From assembly GCF_030247195.1 (NCBI RefSeq), contig NW_026683323.1:1-64000 (forward strand): a stretch of 64,000 nucleotides of DNA, given 5' to 3'. Shown here piece after piece: positions 11,581-23,789 of the stretch (the stretch's first letter is position 1; each line of letters opens with the position of its first letter). The position numbers and the translations under genes were made by a program. The notes below the pieces were generated by a model. That model did no database searches. It was not told the DNA's origin and saw only the letters and a program-made list of their open reading frames with translations. The stretch is from Topomyia yanbarensis. Lineage: Eukaryota > Arthropoda > Insecta > Diptera > Culicidae.

Positions 11581-12019
11581 TGATAAATGCATTTTTTCTA
11601 GCAATAAGTAATAAATAAATTTAAATTATTATGAGCTTCCTGCAAAGCTACGATGGGACCCTTAAAAGGATCCTTTTCCGCTGGGTACTCGCCGTAGCTT
11701 CTTGTCAAATTTTGTGTTTTGTCGGTCTTGTATTGTTTTTTTTTTGTTCTCAGCGTTTCCGCGATTCGTAACTTTGTTTTGTTGTGCTGACCTTTTTTTG
11801 TACGCTGAGAACTGATGTGTCCACTACCAGGGGGCTCCGTTTGTGAGCTTTTTAGTGTGGGGGTAAGAGGCGGGCTATCAAAAAAAAAATGTGTTGCTTT
11901 TTTGTTCTCAGAAGTTGAATTTCAAAAATATCAACATTGAACATGATAATTAAACAATGAATACGAAGTTGACTATTTTGTTAAAGAAGAAAATCTTTGA
12001 TGTGGATGCCAATTACCAA
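11581..12019. other. LINE 3' tail or flank, no gene
   Basis: Contains a pyrimidine/T-rich segment (11700-11800) and GCTTCTTGTCAAATTTTG, none of which encodes protein. GAGCTTCCTGCAAAGCTACG and CGCCGTAGCTTC (11634-11703) form a short foldback. It may be the 3' UTR of the preceding LINE, but I cannot place its end. Confidence 0.35.
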
Positions 12020-12021
12020 TA

Positions 12022-12415
12022 CACTCAGGTTTTTTTACGCGGGGGATACGAGCCGCGTAAATGAAAACCGCGTAAATGAAAACCGCGTAAATTTCAAAAT
12101 CCGCGTAAATGAAAACCGCGTAAATTTCAAAATCCGCGTAAATGAAAACCGCGTAAATTTCAAAATCCGCGTAAATGAAAACCGCGTAAATTTCAAAATC
12201 CGCGTAAATGAAAACCGCGTAAATTTCAAAATCCGCGTAAATGAAGACCACTTAAATTTAAGAATCCTTGATAAAGGGAACATCATTGATGGATACCGCG
12301 TAAATTTCAAAAACCGTGTAAATGAAAACCGCGTAAATTTCAAAATCCGCATAAATGAAAACCGCGTAAATTTCAAAATCCGCGTAAAAAAAACCGCGTA
12401 AAAAAAACTTGAGTG
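12022..12415. mobile_element. TA-flanked small transposon built from a 33-bp tandem repeat
   Basis: The ends are CACTCAGGTTTTTTTACGCGG at the left and, inverted, CACTCAAGTTTTTTTTACGC at the right, each bordered by TA (12020-12021 and 12416-12417). That is the pattern of a Tc1/mariner-type non-autonomous element. The inside (12051-12404) is almost entirely a 33-bp unit alternating CGCGTAAATGAAAAC and CGCGTAAATTTCAAAATC, with about five clean units followed by a diverged stretch (12245-12300) and more units. The terminal GCGTAAA motif is the same word as the repeat, so the array may have grown from the subterminal repeat. Confidence 0.75.
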
Positions 12416-12417
12416 TA

Positions 12418-14452
12418 TAGATCTCTACGTGTCATATAATATATCAAATAATGTTGCATCTTTAAACGTGCTTTATTTCAATTCTGCTCACTCATAACAC
12501 TGTGCATAGCTCTGTGCATACAACTGTAAACTACGCAGAGCTGTGCGAGCTGCGTACACATTTCTTCGTCTATTTCAGTTGTGTGAGAACTGATTTTATC
12601 ATTTTATTTTGCCTGTGCATAGTTCTGAAGCGAGCTGTGTGAGATGCCCGAGATCGTGCGATGGCATTGTGTGTAAGAGACCTACCGGCGCGCACTCGCA
12701 CTCTCAATGAAAATACGTGTGTAGCGTGTGATAGCTCTTTTCTCTCAACGAACACTGATGAGCAAACCATCTCTGAAGAACTTCGCTGATTTTGGATAAT
12801 GAAGCGTTTGGCATGTTTACTAATTGTTGTCTAAACCTACAACAACCAGACCAAAACGTTCCGATATACCACCTAACTTCTGAATACTATCTACGCGAGA
12901 CGTAATTACCTGACTTCATTGATTCGAGCCGTACAATTTACATATTTAGAAAGAACAGCATATGTTGTAAAGAAGAGTTCATTAATTGCAATATCACATT
13001 ATTGAATTTGTTTTGGTTATCCAAATAAATAGGTCGTACATTCAATTTTACGAGATGTTTGAGCCATGAGTGCGTTAAGGTTTATGACAATCAGGTAAAT
13101 GTTCCGTTCGCAATAATAAACTTTGGGCGAAAGCTATTTGGGTAATGCTGCAGATCCCATCAATTAAAAAGAAAGGATATTTCTTCAAACTAGTGTATAA
13201 CCATTTCGAAATCCTACTTGACATACTATCGGAACGATTTTCGTTTATTTCCAGCCATCGCATTCTCGCCCACCTGTTCATTTCTCCTTACTACTTTAGT
13301 TTGTAACTGTTGTTGCTTCACTATCCTATTAATGCTACCGGGCGGGAGTCTGTGCCTTGATGGGTCATAATAAGCGGGTGGTGGTAGGTTCAGGAATCAA
13401 TCCGGGGTTAGATACCGCTGCTGTTCTATCATTATCTAGTTCTTTTGACAGGCGTTATATTACTATTAGCAGAGATTTACGTTCGTTATAACAGGGATTC
13501 TAGTGTTTTCTATCATATCGATTTAGTTGCTTTTGGTTTATGCATTCAAATGCCGAATCGTCGCGCTCTACCACCAATATTCTACTGATGCTACGGTTTG
13601 TTTTCTGTGATTTAATCAACTACAGATCTGCATGATCCCTAACTGTATACGCTTTTCTAGAAAAGTAGTTGAACATAATTTGCAGATTTCTTAGCAGGTT
13701 AGTGTTTTGTTAAAGTTTTTCTGCATGCTACAATTTGGCATTCTTTGGGGGGTAGTTGATGAAATGAGCTTGATTTATTGATATCATAGTAAGTATAATG
13801 GAACGAGCAGTTTATTATAGGAATTGAGTGTTGTTCGTGTAATAAAGGAGTTAAAACTGTGATACAATCTAAAGTAACAGATAATTGAATCTAAAATAAA
13901 ACAAAAAAATGGGAATAGTGATTAAATCAACAGTGTACTGAATGGTGATCGTTTTTCTTTAAGTAAATGGTGCATTTGTTCTAACTTTATGATTTAAAAA
14001 CGTACATCGGTTGTAAAGCTAAGAAGGGGCTAATCAAATGTACAGACAAACCGCTTCGGCGGTTATTATACGGGAACTTTTTACACGGGATCTTCAAAGG
14101 ATAAAATTAATAGACATAGAGTACATAGACCTAGACATAAAAAACAAAATTTCCATTTTTTGTGAATCAGGTATCTTACAAGCGGGTCGTGCTTGCATCG
14201 CTAGGTTTCAGCCGTTACAACTTAAACAATAGTTAACTATAGTTCTCTCATCTACTCGTTAAATGATTTTGCCTTCGACAAAGGATAAATAAAACCAATA
14301 CTACCGCTCTCATCTGTGTTTTGCTACTAGTTTCGCTCGTTCTGCTACTGATGAATTTCAGTTTAAATAGAGGGATCACAATGTTTTTGAACGTATATAA
14401 TTTAAGTCTAGATTTGTTGTGTTTCACTTGCAGATCATTCGTTTCGACGACT
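12418..14452. other. CenG1A 3' flank, probable long 3' UTR
   Basis: Downstream (minus strand) of the CenG1A stop. No coding sequence seen. Minus-strand AATAAA signals appear as TTTATT at 13811-13816 and 13773-13778, about 640-680 bases beyond the stop, so a 3' UTR ending near 13.75 kb is plausible but not proven. The 12.48-12.78 kb part has GTGC-rich words like those at 5.8-6.1 kb. Transcript data would be needed to place the polyadenylation site. Confidence 0.4.
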
Positions 14453-15134
14453 CTAGATTATATTCGAGGAAAATTTCTCGAATGTTCCCTGATCGATGGT
14501 TTCCCTTCGCCGGGGTAACGTGCCGCTAGCCGTGAACGGAGCGGGATCAGTGCAGCCTAAACTGGTCAGCAATTCCACCAGTGCGGCCGTCGTTTCCACA
14601 TTGACGTGGTGCGGAGTATTGCTAGCTTGACGTGCCGCGGCCAGCGAGTTGGCCGCTTTGGCGTACGTCAAACAGGATCGGCCCTCGTGGTCGATGTGCT
14701 TCAGGTTAGCGTGGTGCTGTAAGGTAAGACTCGTTAGCATGCTGTTTGATTTACTTTTAGAGTTTGGGAAACCTACCCAGATTAACAGCTGCGAAATCGC
14801 TAGGTTACCAATGGCGCAGGCTAGGTGCAGCGGCGTTCGCAGATCCCTGCTGCTGACGGTCGAGTTGATATGCTCCTGGGAAGCATTCGCCAACAGGATG
14901 ATGATGGCTTTCATATCCGATCGGACCACTGCTTCGCGCAGTTGTTGACCGATCGCTGGCGATGGGTTGAAGGCGGGTAGGAATTCTTTAGCCTCATACT
15001 TGTTGCGGATCCAAGCTTCCTTTTCCTCTCGGGAACTGGCGGGGGTGGGCTTCACCCGTCCGCGGGTGTTCGACTCCCAGACTGAGTTCGCTAAGCTGTT
15101 GCCGATGGCGAGCATCACGCTGAGATGACCGGGA
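14453..15134 (-). CDS. CenG1A: CenG1A last coding exon: end of ArfGAP domain and ankyrin repeats
   Basis: Terminal exon of a centaurin-gamma/AGAP, a GTPase-activating protein for Arf small GTPases. The acceptor AG lies at 15136-15135, and the exon completes the codon left by the previous one, giving [16 protein letters not shown]. The end of the ArfGAP fold follows ([14 protein letters not shown], then [14 protein letters not shown]), and then ankyrin repeats ([20 protein letters not shown] and [18 protein letters not shown]). The frame ends with TAA at 14455-14453 after EKFSSNII. Family knowledge: ankyrin repeats after the ArfGAP fold are usual for AGAPs. The exon is intact and much more GC-rich than its surroundings. 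Confidence 0.95.
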
Positions 15135-15248
15135 CTATGAAAGAGAAATTATTATTGATCTGATACGTTCCACCTGAGTCTAATAAATAGTCTTTGTAGA
15201 CTACAACATATTTTCAAAATCAGTCGAAATAAAAACCAAAAATACTTA

Positions 15249-15422
<174 letters not shown>

Positions 15423-15426
15423 TCAC

Positions 15427-15666
15427 TTGGCGAATCACAATCTACGCAGTACCCATTACCCGGAACGCGGCTTCGAATCGACTGCATCGAAGCGATATCA
15501 CTCGGGTTCAGCGGTTTAGATTTCGACGATTCAATGCCCTGCAATGACTTGAAGATCTCCTGTTCAATCACCGATACCCATTCGTCCCGTTCCTCCGAGT
15601 TAGAAGCCTCAAAGTGCCACTGCTTGTTATCTAATGACACGATGTAGAACTCGAACCCGTCGGAGT
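15427..15666 (-). CDS. CenG1A: CenG1A exon: second half of PH domain and start of ArfGAP finger
   Basis: A 240-nt exon, acceptor CAG ending at 15667, donor GTGAGT at 15426-15421. It begins [20 protein letters not shown] and [18 protein letters not shown], which is the C-terminal half of a PH domain including the invariant Trp of the last helix. Later it has the linker [16 protein letters not shown] and the first zinc-finger pair, [13 protein letters not shown] domains of AGAPs are split by a long insertion, and here the insertion is in the preceding exon. Confidence 0.95.
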
Positions 15667-15728
15667 CTGTAAAAATTTAAATTGTTAATTTTTCTGCATT
15701 GTTTCACATTTTCAAGATTCGAACTTAC

Positions 15729-17024
15729 CCTCATACTCATTGTTCTTCCCCACGCCGCTGCTCTTCATCCGCCGATGTCGCTTCTTCACATTCGGCGTCT
15801 GAGCATCCAACTTGCTAGTATTGCCATCCGATCCGATGAAACTTTGCGAATTGCTGTTACTGATAACGATTCCCTCATCGCCGCTCGTTTGCGAGTTAGA
15901 CTTGACCGGTTCCCGCAGGGTATCGAACGCAGTCAAAAGCACTTTCTCCGTCAGCTTTCGATCCTTAGCCAGGGACAAACCACCGATGCCTTCCGTCAGC
16001 CCGTTACTGTTGCTGCTACCACCCTGGGATCCACTCGTAGGTCCACTTGATTTGCCATTCATTGCTGCTGGGGGTGGCAGATTCGCTCCCGTCAGGGCAC
16101 TGTTGGTGATGATCGACTTTGAGCCACGAGGTTTTTGGCCCGGGACCTTCACGGTAACATATTGCAGGGACACCTCCTTTCCATGAACATCATCCATGTA
16201 ATCGTGCAGCGATGGATGATAAGTTAACCGTCCATCGTCACAGAGTGTCACGTATTTCTTTTTCCATTCCTTGTTCAGCGATTTGCTGCTTCGTTTGTAC
16301 AAATATCCTTGCTTGATGGGAATCGCTCGACCACTTCCAAGTTCACCATTCTTAATTTTGTCCTGTTGCTCCTTCTTTGACGACGAAGGAATAAAAAGAT
16401 TCGATCTTCGCCGACTTTTCCGTGAAGTGGTTGGCGTTGAAGTTGGTGTTGGAAGTTCCTTATCCTTTCCGGCACCATTGCTTCCTCCTCCTGAATCTTT
16501 ACCCGGAATTAATCCCAGTGGTTGCAAACTGTCACAAGACACGGGCTGAGCTGGTGGTATAAACTTAGCAATGTTATTATTCTCATTGGTCAATGCCAAC
16601 AGTGTCTGCTGGGAAGTTCCGTGGGAGATTGTACCCCACTTTAGCGGAGGGTGCGACTCTCGCTGGGCAATAAGATGACCCGTCTCGCTGGCCAGCATTT
16701 CCGAGCTAAGCTTAATCGGAATGTGGTGACTTGAAGCGGAGAGAACGTGGTGCCGATGGGGAAGCGTCATATTGCCCTGTTGGTTTTGTTGCTGCTGCTG
16801 TTGTTGTTGGTGTGGGTTGTTGTGGTGGCTTGGTGAGGAACTACTTAACGTTAAACCACTTGCCGGACTTCCAGTTGAAGACGAAAAGCCATTCGTTGGG
16901 CTAGGAACGGACGCATGAAAACTGGCCACACCAAGCCGGGTGCCTTGTGGCGTCGTTGGTCTCGAATTGGTTGGTGTGATGTTCGAACCGGTTGATAGAC
17001 GCTGCTGGACAATCTTCTGACAGG
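15729..17024 (-). CDS. CenG1A: CenG1A large exon: disordered linker and first half of split PH domain
   Basis: A 1296-nt exon, acceptor CAG ending at 17025, donor GTAAGT at 15728-15723. It starts with [14 protein letters not shown], the end of the GTPase domain helix. A long low-complexity region rich in Ser, Pro, Asn and His follows, with a Gln run near 16.79-16.81 kb. The PH domain starts at [20 protein letters not shown] and [10 protein letters not shown], then is interrupted by about 140 residues of Ser/Gly-rich sequence that includes basic [11 protein letters not shown] before its second half in the next exon. GTG at 16929 is not a start: the frame is open through it to the splice acceptor. 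Confidence 0.95.
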
Positions 17025-18929
17025 CTGAAAGTAAAGAAAGCTCTGATTAGTATATTATTTAACCTAAAATATCATGCATTATTACAATATCTTCGATAGA
17101 AAGGCATTTCCGATGGCAAAAATACTCGATCCAAACACTGAAAACATAACCAAACAAAGCGCAGCAAAGTACAATCAGGTTTCTTCTCCTTTCCTCAATT
17201 CAATGTACGCAAAAAGGAACAGCTTTTACTTGCCTCTGATGCTGCTGCTGCTTCTACGTTCTACGAAATTATACACGGTCGGTTGTTTTGTTTATGTGCA
17301 TCGTTCCCCCACTTATGTACCAGATTTTCCTTCATTCATTTTTATTTATTTATTCGTGTGCTTTGCGCAAGGGTTGCTGTTGTTTAACGGGACCGTCGCC
17401 AGAGGGACGTCTGCGTGCGCTGTTTGCATGTATGCGAGACGTAGGCATCAAAGGTATAAGGATGAAAGCCCAAAGCGACCAAAATCAGCAAGGACCCGCC
17501 TTTCATTTTGCGCTATTTTTGCTGAACGGTATGAGTCCCTGCTAGTGAGGGTGCAAACCGAAAAGCTTACTGAATCCTATAAGATTTAACATGGGCAAAA
17601 GTTATACGAGTTTCAGCCATTGCACTTTCTAACCCAGACGATGAAAATGGTGTAGGAATTGTTTCGTGAATTGGTAATATCATTCAATTAATTTTGTGTG
17701 ATAATACGAGATAGAGTAATAGAATTATTGAGAAAAAAAACCTTTTATTAGCCAGTTCACTTTACTGTTTCTTAGCTTGCAGCAGACTTTCTATCGCTCC
17801 TCTGAGTGTAGTATAGGTCTCCTGGCCAACTATCTTAGTATTTACAGCTTGTTAGAAGGAGCACATAGGGAACAAAGCACAGAAAAGCGATTGCGTCTGG
17901 TAACTGGTACAAGTGAGCTTCGAAACTTTATGCACAGTTGAAAACTGTGCAGTTCGATTGGTTTCTCTTTTGAGCTTGTACAGCTGATATATTTGACGAA
18001 GAATATATGATGTTATATCAACGTTGTAGTTAACTTTATAGATATAGATAGTGTAGGGAATTTAATTTAATGCAATCCTGCAATATCACCTTCATCTCTT
18101 TTGATCCAGTTTTTTTCATTGAAGTAAAATTATTGGAACTGAATACTTGTATTTAAATTTTTGAATCCATGGTGTTGATGCCAAACAGTAAAATGAAATA
18201 AATGATTATTTTTTCGAAACCCCTGGAAATGTTGAAAACTATGAACTTCTTCAGATTCGAAAATATCCTTTCAACTGCATGTATAAACACTCAAATATAA
18301 TGTTAAAACTAAAAAGTTTCTTTTATCGCCGAAAACGACTTAAAATATTCTACACAATAAATGTAGTGCCAAGCTAATGACATTAAACACTACTGTTTTG
18401 TGTTTAAACTAATACATGGCTTAATTCTAGTAATGTTATTAGAAATCTAAAACTTAATCAGAGATAAGTTTTGAGCCGCGTCGGCTAGAGCGAAAGAAAA
18501 AATTAAAACCGATGCCATTCAGTCATTTTTGAATGACTCGACTTACCTCTGGCTTATTAGACTCTTATGAAATTCTAATTTAACTCACCAATAGAAATAA
18601 TGGAAAATGTTTACATGGCTTCCAGTTATTCCAGTGGGTCATTGGGACAGTTAGGGTACAAATAACACCAACTTCCTTTCACGTAAACGTTTACCTGATT
18701 AAACGTTATCAATTTAGCAACAATTAATTAAATTTGCCTAGTATGATTATAGATATTACACACCATTCAAATTTGAACCAAAAAAAAATCATTCAGCTAT
18801 GTTTCTAAGGTAGGTAGTAGAAACTGGTTCGAAAATAGTCTAACCCAATTTTTTAAATTTTGATTTGTAATTTTCTGTTTTATTAGTTACGAAAATCTGT
18901 TAGTACAGGACTGTATATCAGGTCAAGGA

Positions 18930-20300
18930 TACAGGCCCGTAGCATGCGGTTGGCCGGGGTGGCCACCGTGGGGCGCAAAAATGTGTTTTATCAAACAAGT
19001 GAGTCATATCATAAGTGTGTCATTTCCAAGCACTTTCTAAATTAATGTTTGAAAGTCGAACTGAAAAAGAAAGTCGACATAAACACCAAAGGTCGCAAAA
19101 CTGAGATTCCACCGAGGGCATCAGAAGAGTTCGCTACGGTGCCGGGAGGATCTCCGCAATATCACAAAATTTCCGGTGCCCTACTAGTCCTACACTTAGT
19201 TGAATCACTGGATGAAATGTTGAGCCATTTGGGATTTTTGGTGTTCCTGGAAGAGATGAAAACTGCTTGTTTGATCTCAGATTTTTAAGCTGGTTTCTTC
19301 GACTTCGACGTCAGCGCTTCCTCAAGTTATGATATTTTGTGTCTCTTAAAAGACAAATTGTACCCTTTACAAGGAGTTTTATCCGCCTATAGTTTTTATG
19401 GGCAGTAACACATGGGGAACGTCATAGCCACACTTTTCCCGAGCATGGTTTGTGGTAGTGAGTGGGGAAGCTCTCTTTAATATTTCTCTAAAAAAGTGGT
19501 TAGAGAGTCCTTTAACCTTCCGGCAGTCGCGCGAGTGCACTGAGCACACGATGGTCTGAAAATCTAGCGAAATCGTCTTAGGACACCGGCGGCTGCTCGG
19601 TCAGTGGGCCATAAGCGCGACTTCCGGAGGGTTAAGGGATATCGTCTCCACGATTCTTTGCGCACTTGCCACATCGGTCCTTATTGCTATAAGGCCCATT
19701 TTCTTGTGTTTAGTGCAAACCATCTCGAAGGAGCGTCTGCCTTTTCGGCTGTTTGTACCGTGGAGGAGTGTCCCGTTTTAATTAGCCAAGCAAGTCACCG
19801 GATACGAGCTTGAAGAGACACAGAATTTTGTCCCGTCCTGTGCGATTGCCATTCAAAATCTTCACTCAGTGGAGAAAGAGGACCAGCAAACGGCCAAGCC
19901 CTTCATCACACGCATGACCAACTCGAATCGGTGACCACATTGTCGATCTCAACTATGTGGATGGACATGTAGACGACGTAGTACTTCATTAAACATCTGC
20001 CGTCAGTAATGCCATTTACTTCATTTGGACAGGATATCACATTTCGACATATTTGCCACGACTGAATATTGGTTTCGAGATTAAGCCACCTTTAAATACG
20101 TAGTGTCAACTGTTTTCACCAACGTTGTTGTATGATAGAGGCAGCTTAAATTTTCTAATGAATCGTCTGCTCAGTGAACTAATCTACACGCACGTCTTTC
20201 GGAAAACATGCTCCATCGGTTGCCTTCAAACACCTGACTTAGAATGATATTACAGACAAATCTGCAGTGAACTTATCTTGTTTAATTTAGTAACACTTTA
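18930..20300. repeat. Unknown interspersed repeat, copy U1
   Basis: About 1.3 kb that is similar, segment by segment, to 60.08-61.85 kb. Shared blocks include GTGGGGCGCA/GGTGGCGCA, the GGGAGGATCTCCGCAATA-type block at 19150, a TCCCGTCCTGTGCGATTGCC block at 19832 (also at 61077), GAATCGGTGACC at 19925 (also 61177), and the ATGCTCCATCGGTTGCCTTC-type block near 20208 (related to 61825 and 62692). The antisense strand of the central block reads as broken protein in the 60-61 kb copies. I do not recognise the family. A piggyBac-type MITE interrupts this copy. Confidence 0.65.
19516..19631. mobile_element. piggyBac-type MITE, 116 bp
   Basis: TTAA at 19512-19515 and at 19632-19635 bracket a sequence beginning CCTTCCGGCAGTCGCGCG and ending, inverted, CCCTCCGGAAGTCGCGC. 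TTAA target duplication with CCC-type termini is the piggyBac pattern. It has no coding capacity. It sits inside repeat copy U1, and the related copy at 60.3-60.5 kb lacks it, which supports a later insertion. Confidence 0.75.
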
Positions 20301-20685
20301 GTTTCTCTGTTAGAGAACCTGATATCGACTGATAATTTTAATTTTTTGCATAACAATCGGAAAATTTTCTCAAAATAGGTTTGCGTGTTTTATTGTAAAA
20401 GTCCTACATACTTTGAAAATAAAATCTGTTCAGATTTTGAAGAAATAATATACCTGGAGGACGTCTACAAGGGACGCTGATATCTTTAGTTGCTTTATAA
20501 ATAAAGCAAAAATAAATAATAAATGTAAGTACCATTTCTAAGCACACAATTGAATATTGTTCGAAAGACGAACAGAAAATCAAAGCCAATGTTAACACTG
20601 AAGGGGCACTAAATTGAGACTCCGCCAAGGGCTACAGAAGTCCACGCTACGGTTCTGAAAGGATATAATCATAATTATAGCCTAA

Positions 20686-23437
20686 TCCCGATCAGAAGGA
20701 AATAACACAATTATAACTCATGCTGATATTTTGTTACGAAAAAAATCCTATCAAATTTTGTTATAAAGTAGAAACCGTTAGGTGTTAAAGTAACAAAAAT
20801 TCTAACAAAAAATTCTCTACGAATATCACATTTATAACAAACGTTGATAGCAATATAACACGATCATAACAACGTGAGATAGCATAATTAAACCCAATAT
20901 AGCGTGTATTACTTATTGTATAACATCAACGATTTTAGCGTGCGCGTCTAAAAATAGAATACGAGAAAAATAAAGCATACATTAGGGCACTTTTTGCTTG
21001 GGAGCAAAAAGCTTCATGCAGCAAAAGCTTTTATAGCATTGCCAAATGATTGCATACATGCTGGCTGATTTTTATAGTGATTATATGGACACGCAGATTA
21101 TTATTTGTCGATATTGCCGCTTTGAACCTGGGTATTCCGAGTTTGATGGGAAAGTTTCCTGTATGAACCAACGACGTTGTTTTCGACTGATGTTTAATGT
21201 TAGCATAATATTCCACGCATCTGTCAAGGGCAAAACGATTATAGATGCAGAAGATGTTTCCAGAACGCACACATTGAACTTTGCCAAAGCCTAAGGACTG
21301 TTTGTTTTCCTTGTATAATACGCTTTGTTTTCATACAGTTTTGCTCACGACTACAACTGCCTATATTACGACAGACTGAATAGCTTTATAATATCTTTTC
21401 AGATTAGGAAAGTGGGGCTATTTTTAGAATCTAAATAGTGCGCTTCGGCGTTTCTCTTGCACGTTAACCTGATTTACACGATTTTTAGAAATAATGTCGA
21501 TGCGATATGGTAACATTTAGCGGATAATTTACCTACATTATTTTACGGAGAATACGACAAATGTTACTTATGATTCCGAATAGATTCAATGAAACAAATA
21601 CAGAGTTTTGAGGCTTGCATTTTGAGATTTCAAGTAAAGTCGCTTTTGGGGTTTTGTTATTAGCATTTTTAGTATGGGGAAGATTAAGTAAACCAGTACA
21701 ATTATCTCACATCTAATAAATTCGCAGAAATACAATTTTTTACAATAGTTCAATCTGTCAACTGAGAATATTATAACAGATAATCATAAAATTTGAGAAA
21801 TTGTTGAGGATTCTTCGTTGTTATGAATTTTAGAATATTTCATGTTTTCTAAAATACATTTTCTTTTCTAAATTTTATTTAGTTTTAAGGAGTAAATTAT
21901 TCAATACTTTGTTTACATTAAAGTTTTAAGCTATTTCAAGCACTATCTAAAACACATATTTAAATTGTAACAGCAAACAATAATACCAGCTGGGATGCGT
22001 ATTTATTCAGAGATTTCTAGGCCATTTTGAAATATTGATAGCTTTATGCAGCATACTCACAAATATTAATCTTTCAACAATTTGAACAGGTCGTATTATT
22101 CCTTTTTTTAACTTTCTACATAATGAATCAAGTATCTTGATTATTACGAAAATTTGTTAGTTCGATGTTTTTTTAAGACGAACGAAGCACCATCGAATAC
22201 AACAGAAACGTTAGTACATATGCGCATTCAAAGGAATTGTCAGTTCATTGTAAATGTCAAACTGTCTTAGGTGGAATGAAAAGATACAACAATCTCAAAC
22301 TCAAAAATTTTTATGTGGGAGTTTAAATAAAAAAAATACTTTGGTAATTCGGAGAACGCACAAAATCAGATACCCACAAACTGGACATGTTTCGGTTGTT
22401 TATGAAAACCCCGCATAAATTGGAGAAATCGGACTGAAGATCCTCGTAGATCCTCAAAATTCATAACGGTATTGTGGAAATCAGTATATATCAAACAGTT
22501 TTTTGAGTTCTGAAAATTCGTTTTCGCAATATGCACAATTAATTAAAATTATTTATAGAATCATTTGACTAAACCATAACAAATAGTTTTAAAAATGCTT
22601 TTTTATTTTAATCCGCGTTTCTTTATTTCATTTGGTGTGCTTGATACTTCCTGCATCTTTTTTAAAATAAGTTTTATGCGAAAATTATATTCTTTAGAAT
22701 ACTGCCCATGATCGCATATCAGTCCCATAAAGATAGGAAATCCCATAGAAAACGGGACAACTATGCGATCATGGGTAGAATAGCTTTTGATAATTTTGCG
22801 ATTCCAAAACTTTTTGAATAAAAGTTTCAACATTGAAATCATAAGTCACATATTCGAAGTTGCGTGTCAGATGAGTGTCTCAGAAAATAGGTAATCTCTT
22901 AATCAAAATGCAACCAAGTGGGTTAAACACCTTATTTTCAAGTTTTCCGACCACTTGCATCTAAAACTTATCTATTCTCAAAATCGTGGAGCTTTGAATG
23001 TCCATGTGGAAAACGCAAATAAAAGGAAATCAATAAAAACTTCAAAAATTTGCTTTAAAAAGTTGAATAAATACGCATAAAAGGAGGTTTCAGCGTATTA
23101 GCAAAAAGACGGTCATTTATGTAATATAACAATCATTCACAGTTGATCGATTGGTTTGTTTATTGGGGCTTTAACCAACTAGTCATTTGCCCGCTTTACA
23201 GTGTACAGTTAGCGTTCAAAGATAATTGTGAAAGAATATGTAATATATTATAACATCATTGTTATATGCGTACATTAAAATCATATTAGCAGTTCAATGA
23301 TATCACCAGAAGATATAATCTTGATATAAGTTTGCTTGCCTTGCTGATAGGGATATCACAAAAATAACACAGTGAGTAATAAACATCAACATGAGATATA
23401 AATTTGATAGCTTTCTGTTATGTCGTTCTGATCGGGA
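20686..23437. mobile_element. 2.75-kb non-coding TIR transposon
   Basis: The termini are TCCCGATCAGAAGGAAATAA and, inverted, TCCCGATCAGAACGACATAA. The homologous stretch at 24817-25301 lacks the whole segment, so the borders are defined by an empty site. The flanking bases are CCTAA on the left and TAGC on the right, compatible with a degenerate 3-bp duplication (TAA/TAG), as in PIF/Harbinger-type elements. Subterminal regions are rich in TATAACA/TGTTATA words. I see no transposase. Superfamily assignment is uncertain. A small MITE lies inside at 22702-22777. Confidence 0.8.
22702..22777. mobile_element. 76-bp hairpin MITE inside the 2.75-kb element
   Basis: CTGCCCATGATCGCATATCA at the left pairs with TATGCGATCATGGGTAG at the right, leaving a loop of about 40 bases with GGGAC/GTCCC pairing as well. 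It could fold into a near-complete hairpin. No target duplication is obvious. Confidence 0.55.
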
Positions 23438-23789
23438 TAGCTATCTAACTACTTTTTTCAGAGACAACCTATTGCAATGACCTTTAAAGGTCTTTTGGGG
23501 TGCACTGAGGTCAGTTCCCGACATCCTCGGGGATCTCAAATTCTGGACAATAACTGTTTCGTCCGGTGCCTAACAATATAGGTATCAAACTTCATGATTT
23601 TCTATGACAAACTTTAAAATAGTTATTGGAGGTTTTGCAAAAATCTGCTATCTATCGTGCACAGTGTTGTGCACGATCCAGGGGGAGGGTCTTGGGGGTT
23701 CGGACCTAACTGCTGTCAAAACTTTTGTTTGAAGCCAGTTTCGAACCTCGGTTATGCGCCACTGAACTGGAAACCGGGTTGGGTTCTAC

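Noticed and set aside
11973..12401. Long repetitive open frames on both strands at the 33-bp repeat
   Set aside because: A 33-bp unit is a multiple of three without stops, so any frame stays open. The repeat explains it without coding.
12051..12404. CRISPR array at the 33-bp repeats
   Set aside because: There are no unique spacers; it is a plain tandem repeat between TIRs in an insect genome.
16275..16478. Alternative minus-strand frame within the same exon
   Set aside because: It is an out-of-frame shadow of the PH-domain coding frame.
15812..16549. Plus-strand open frames across the CenG1A large exon
   Set aside because: They are the antisense of well-supported coding exons and have no independent protein similarity.
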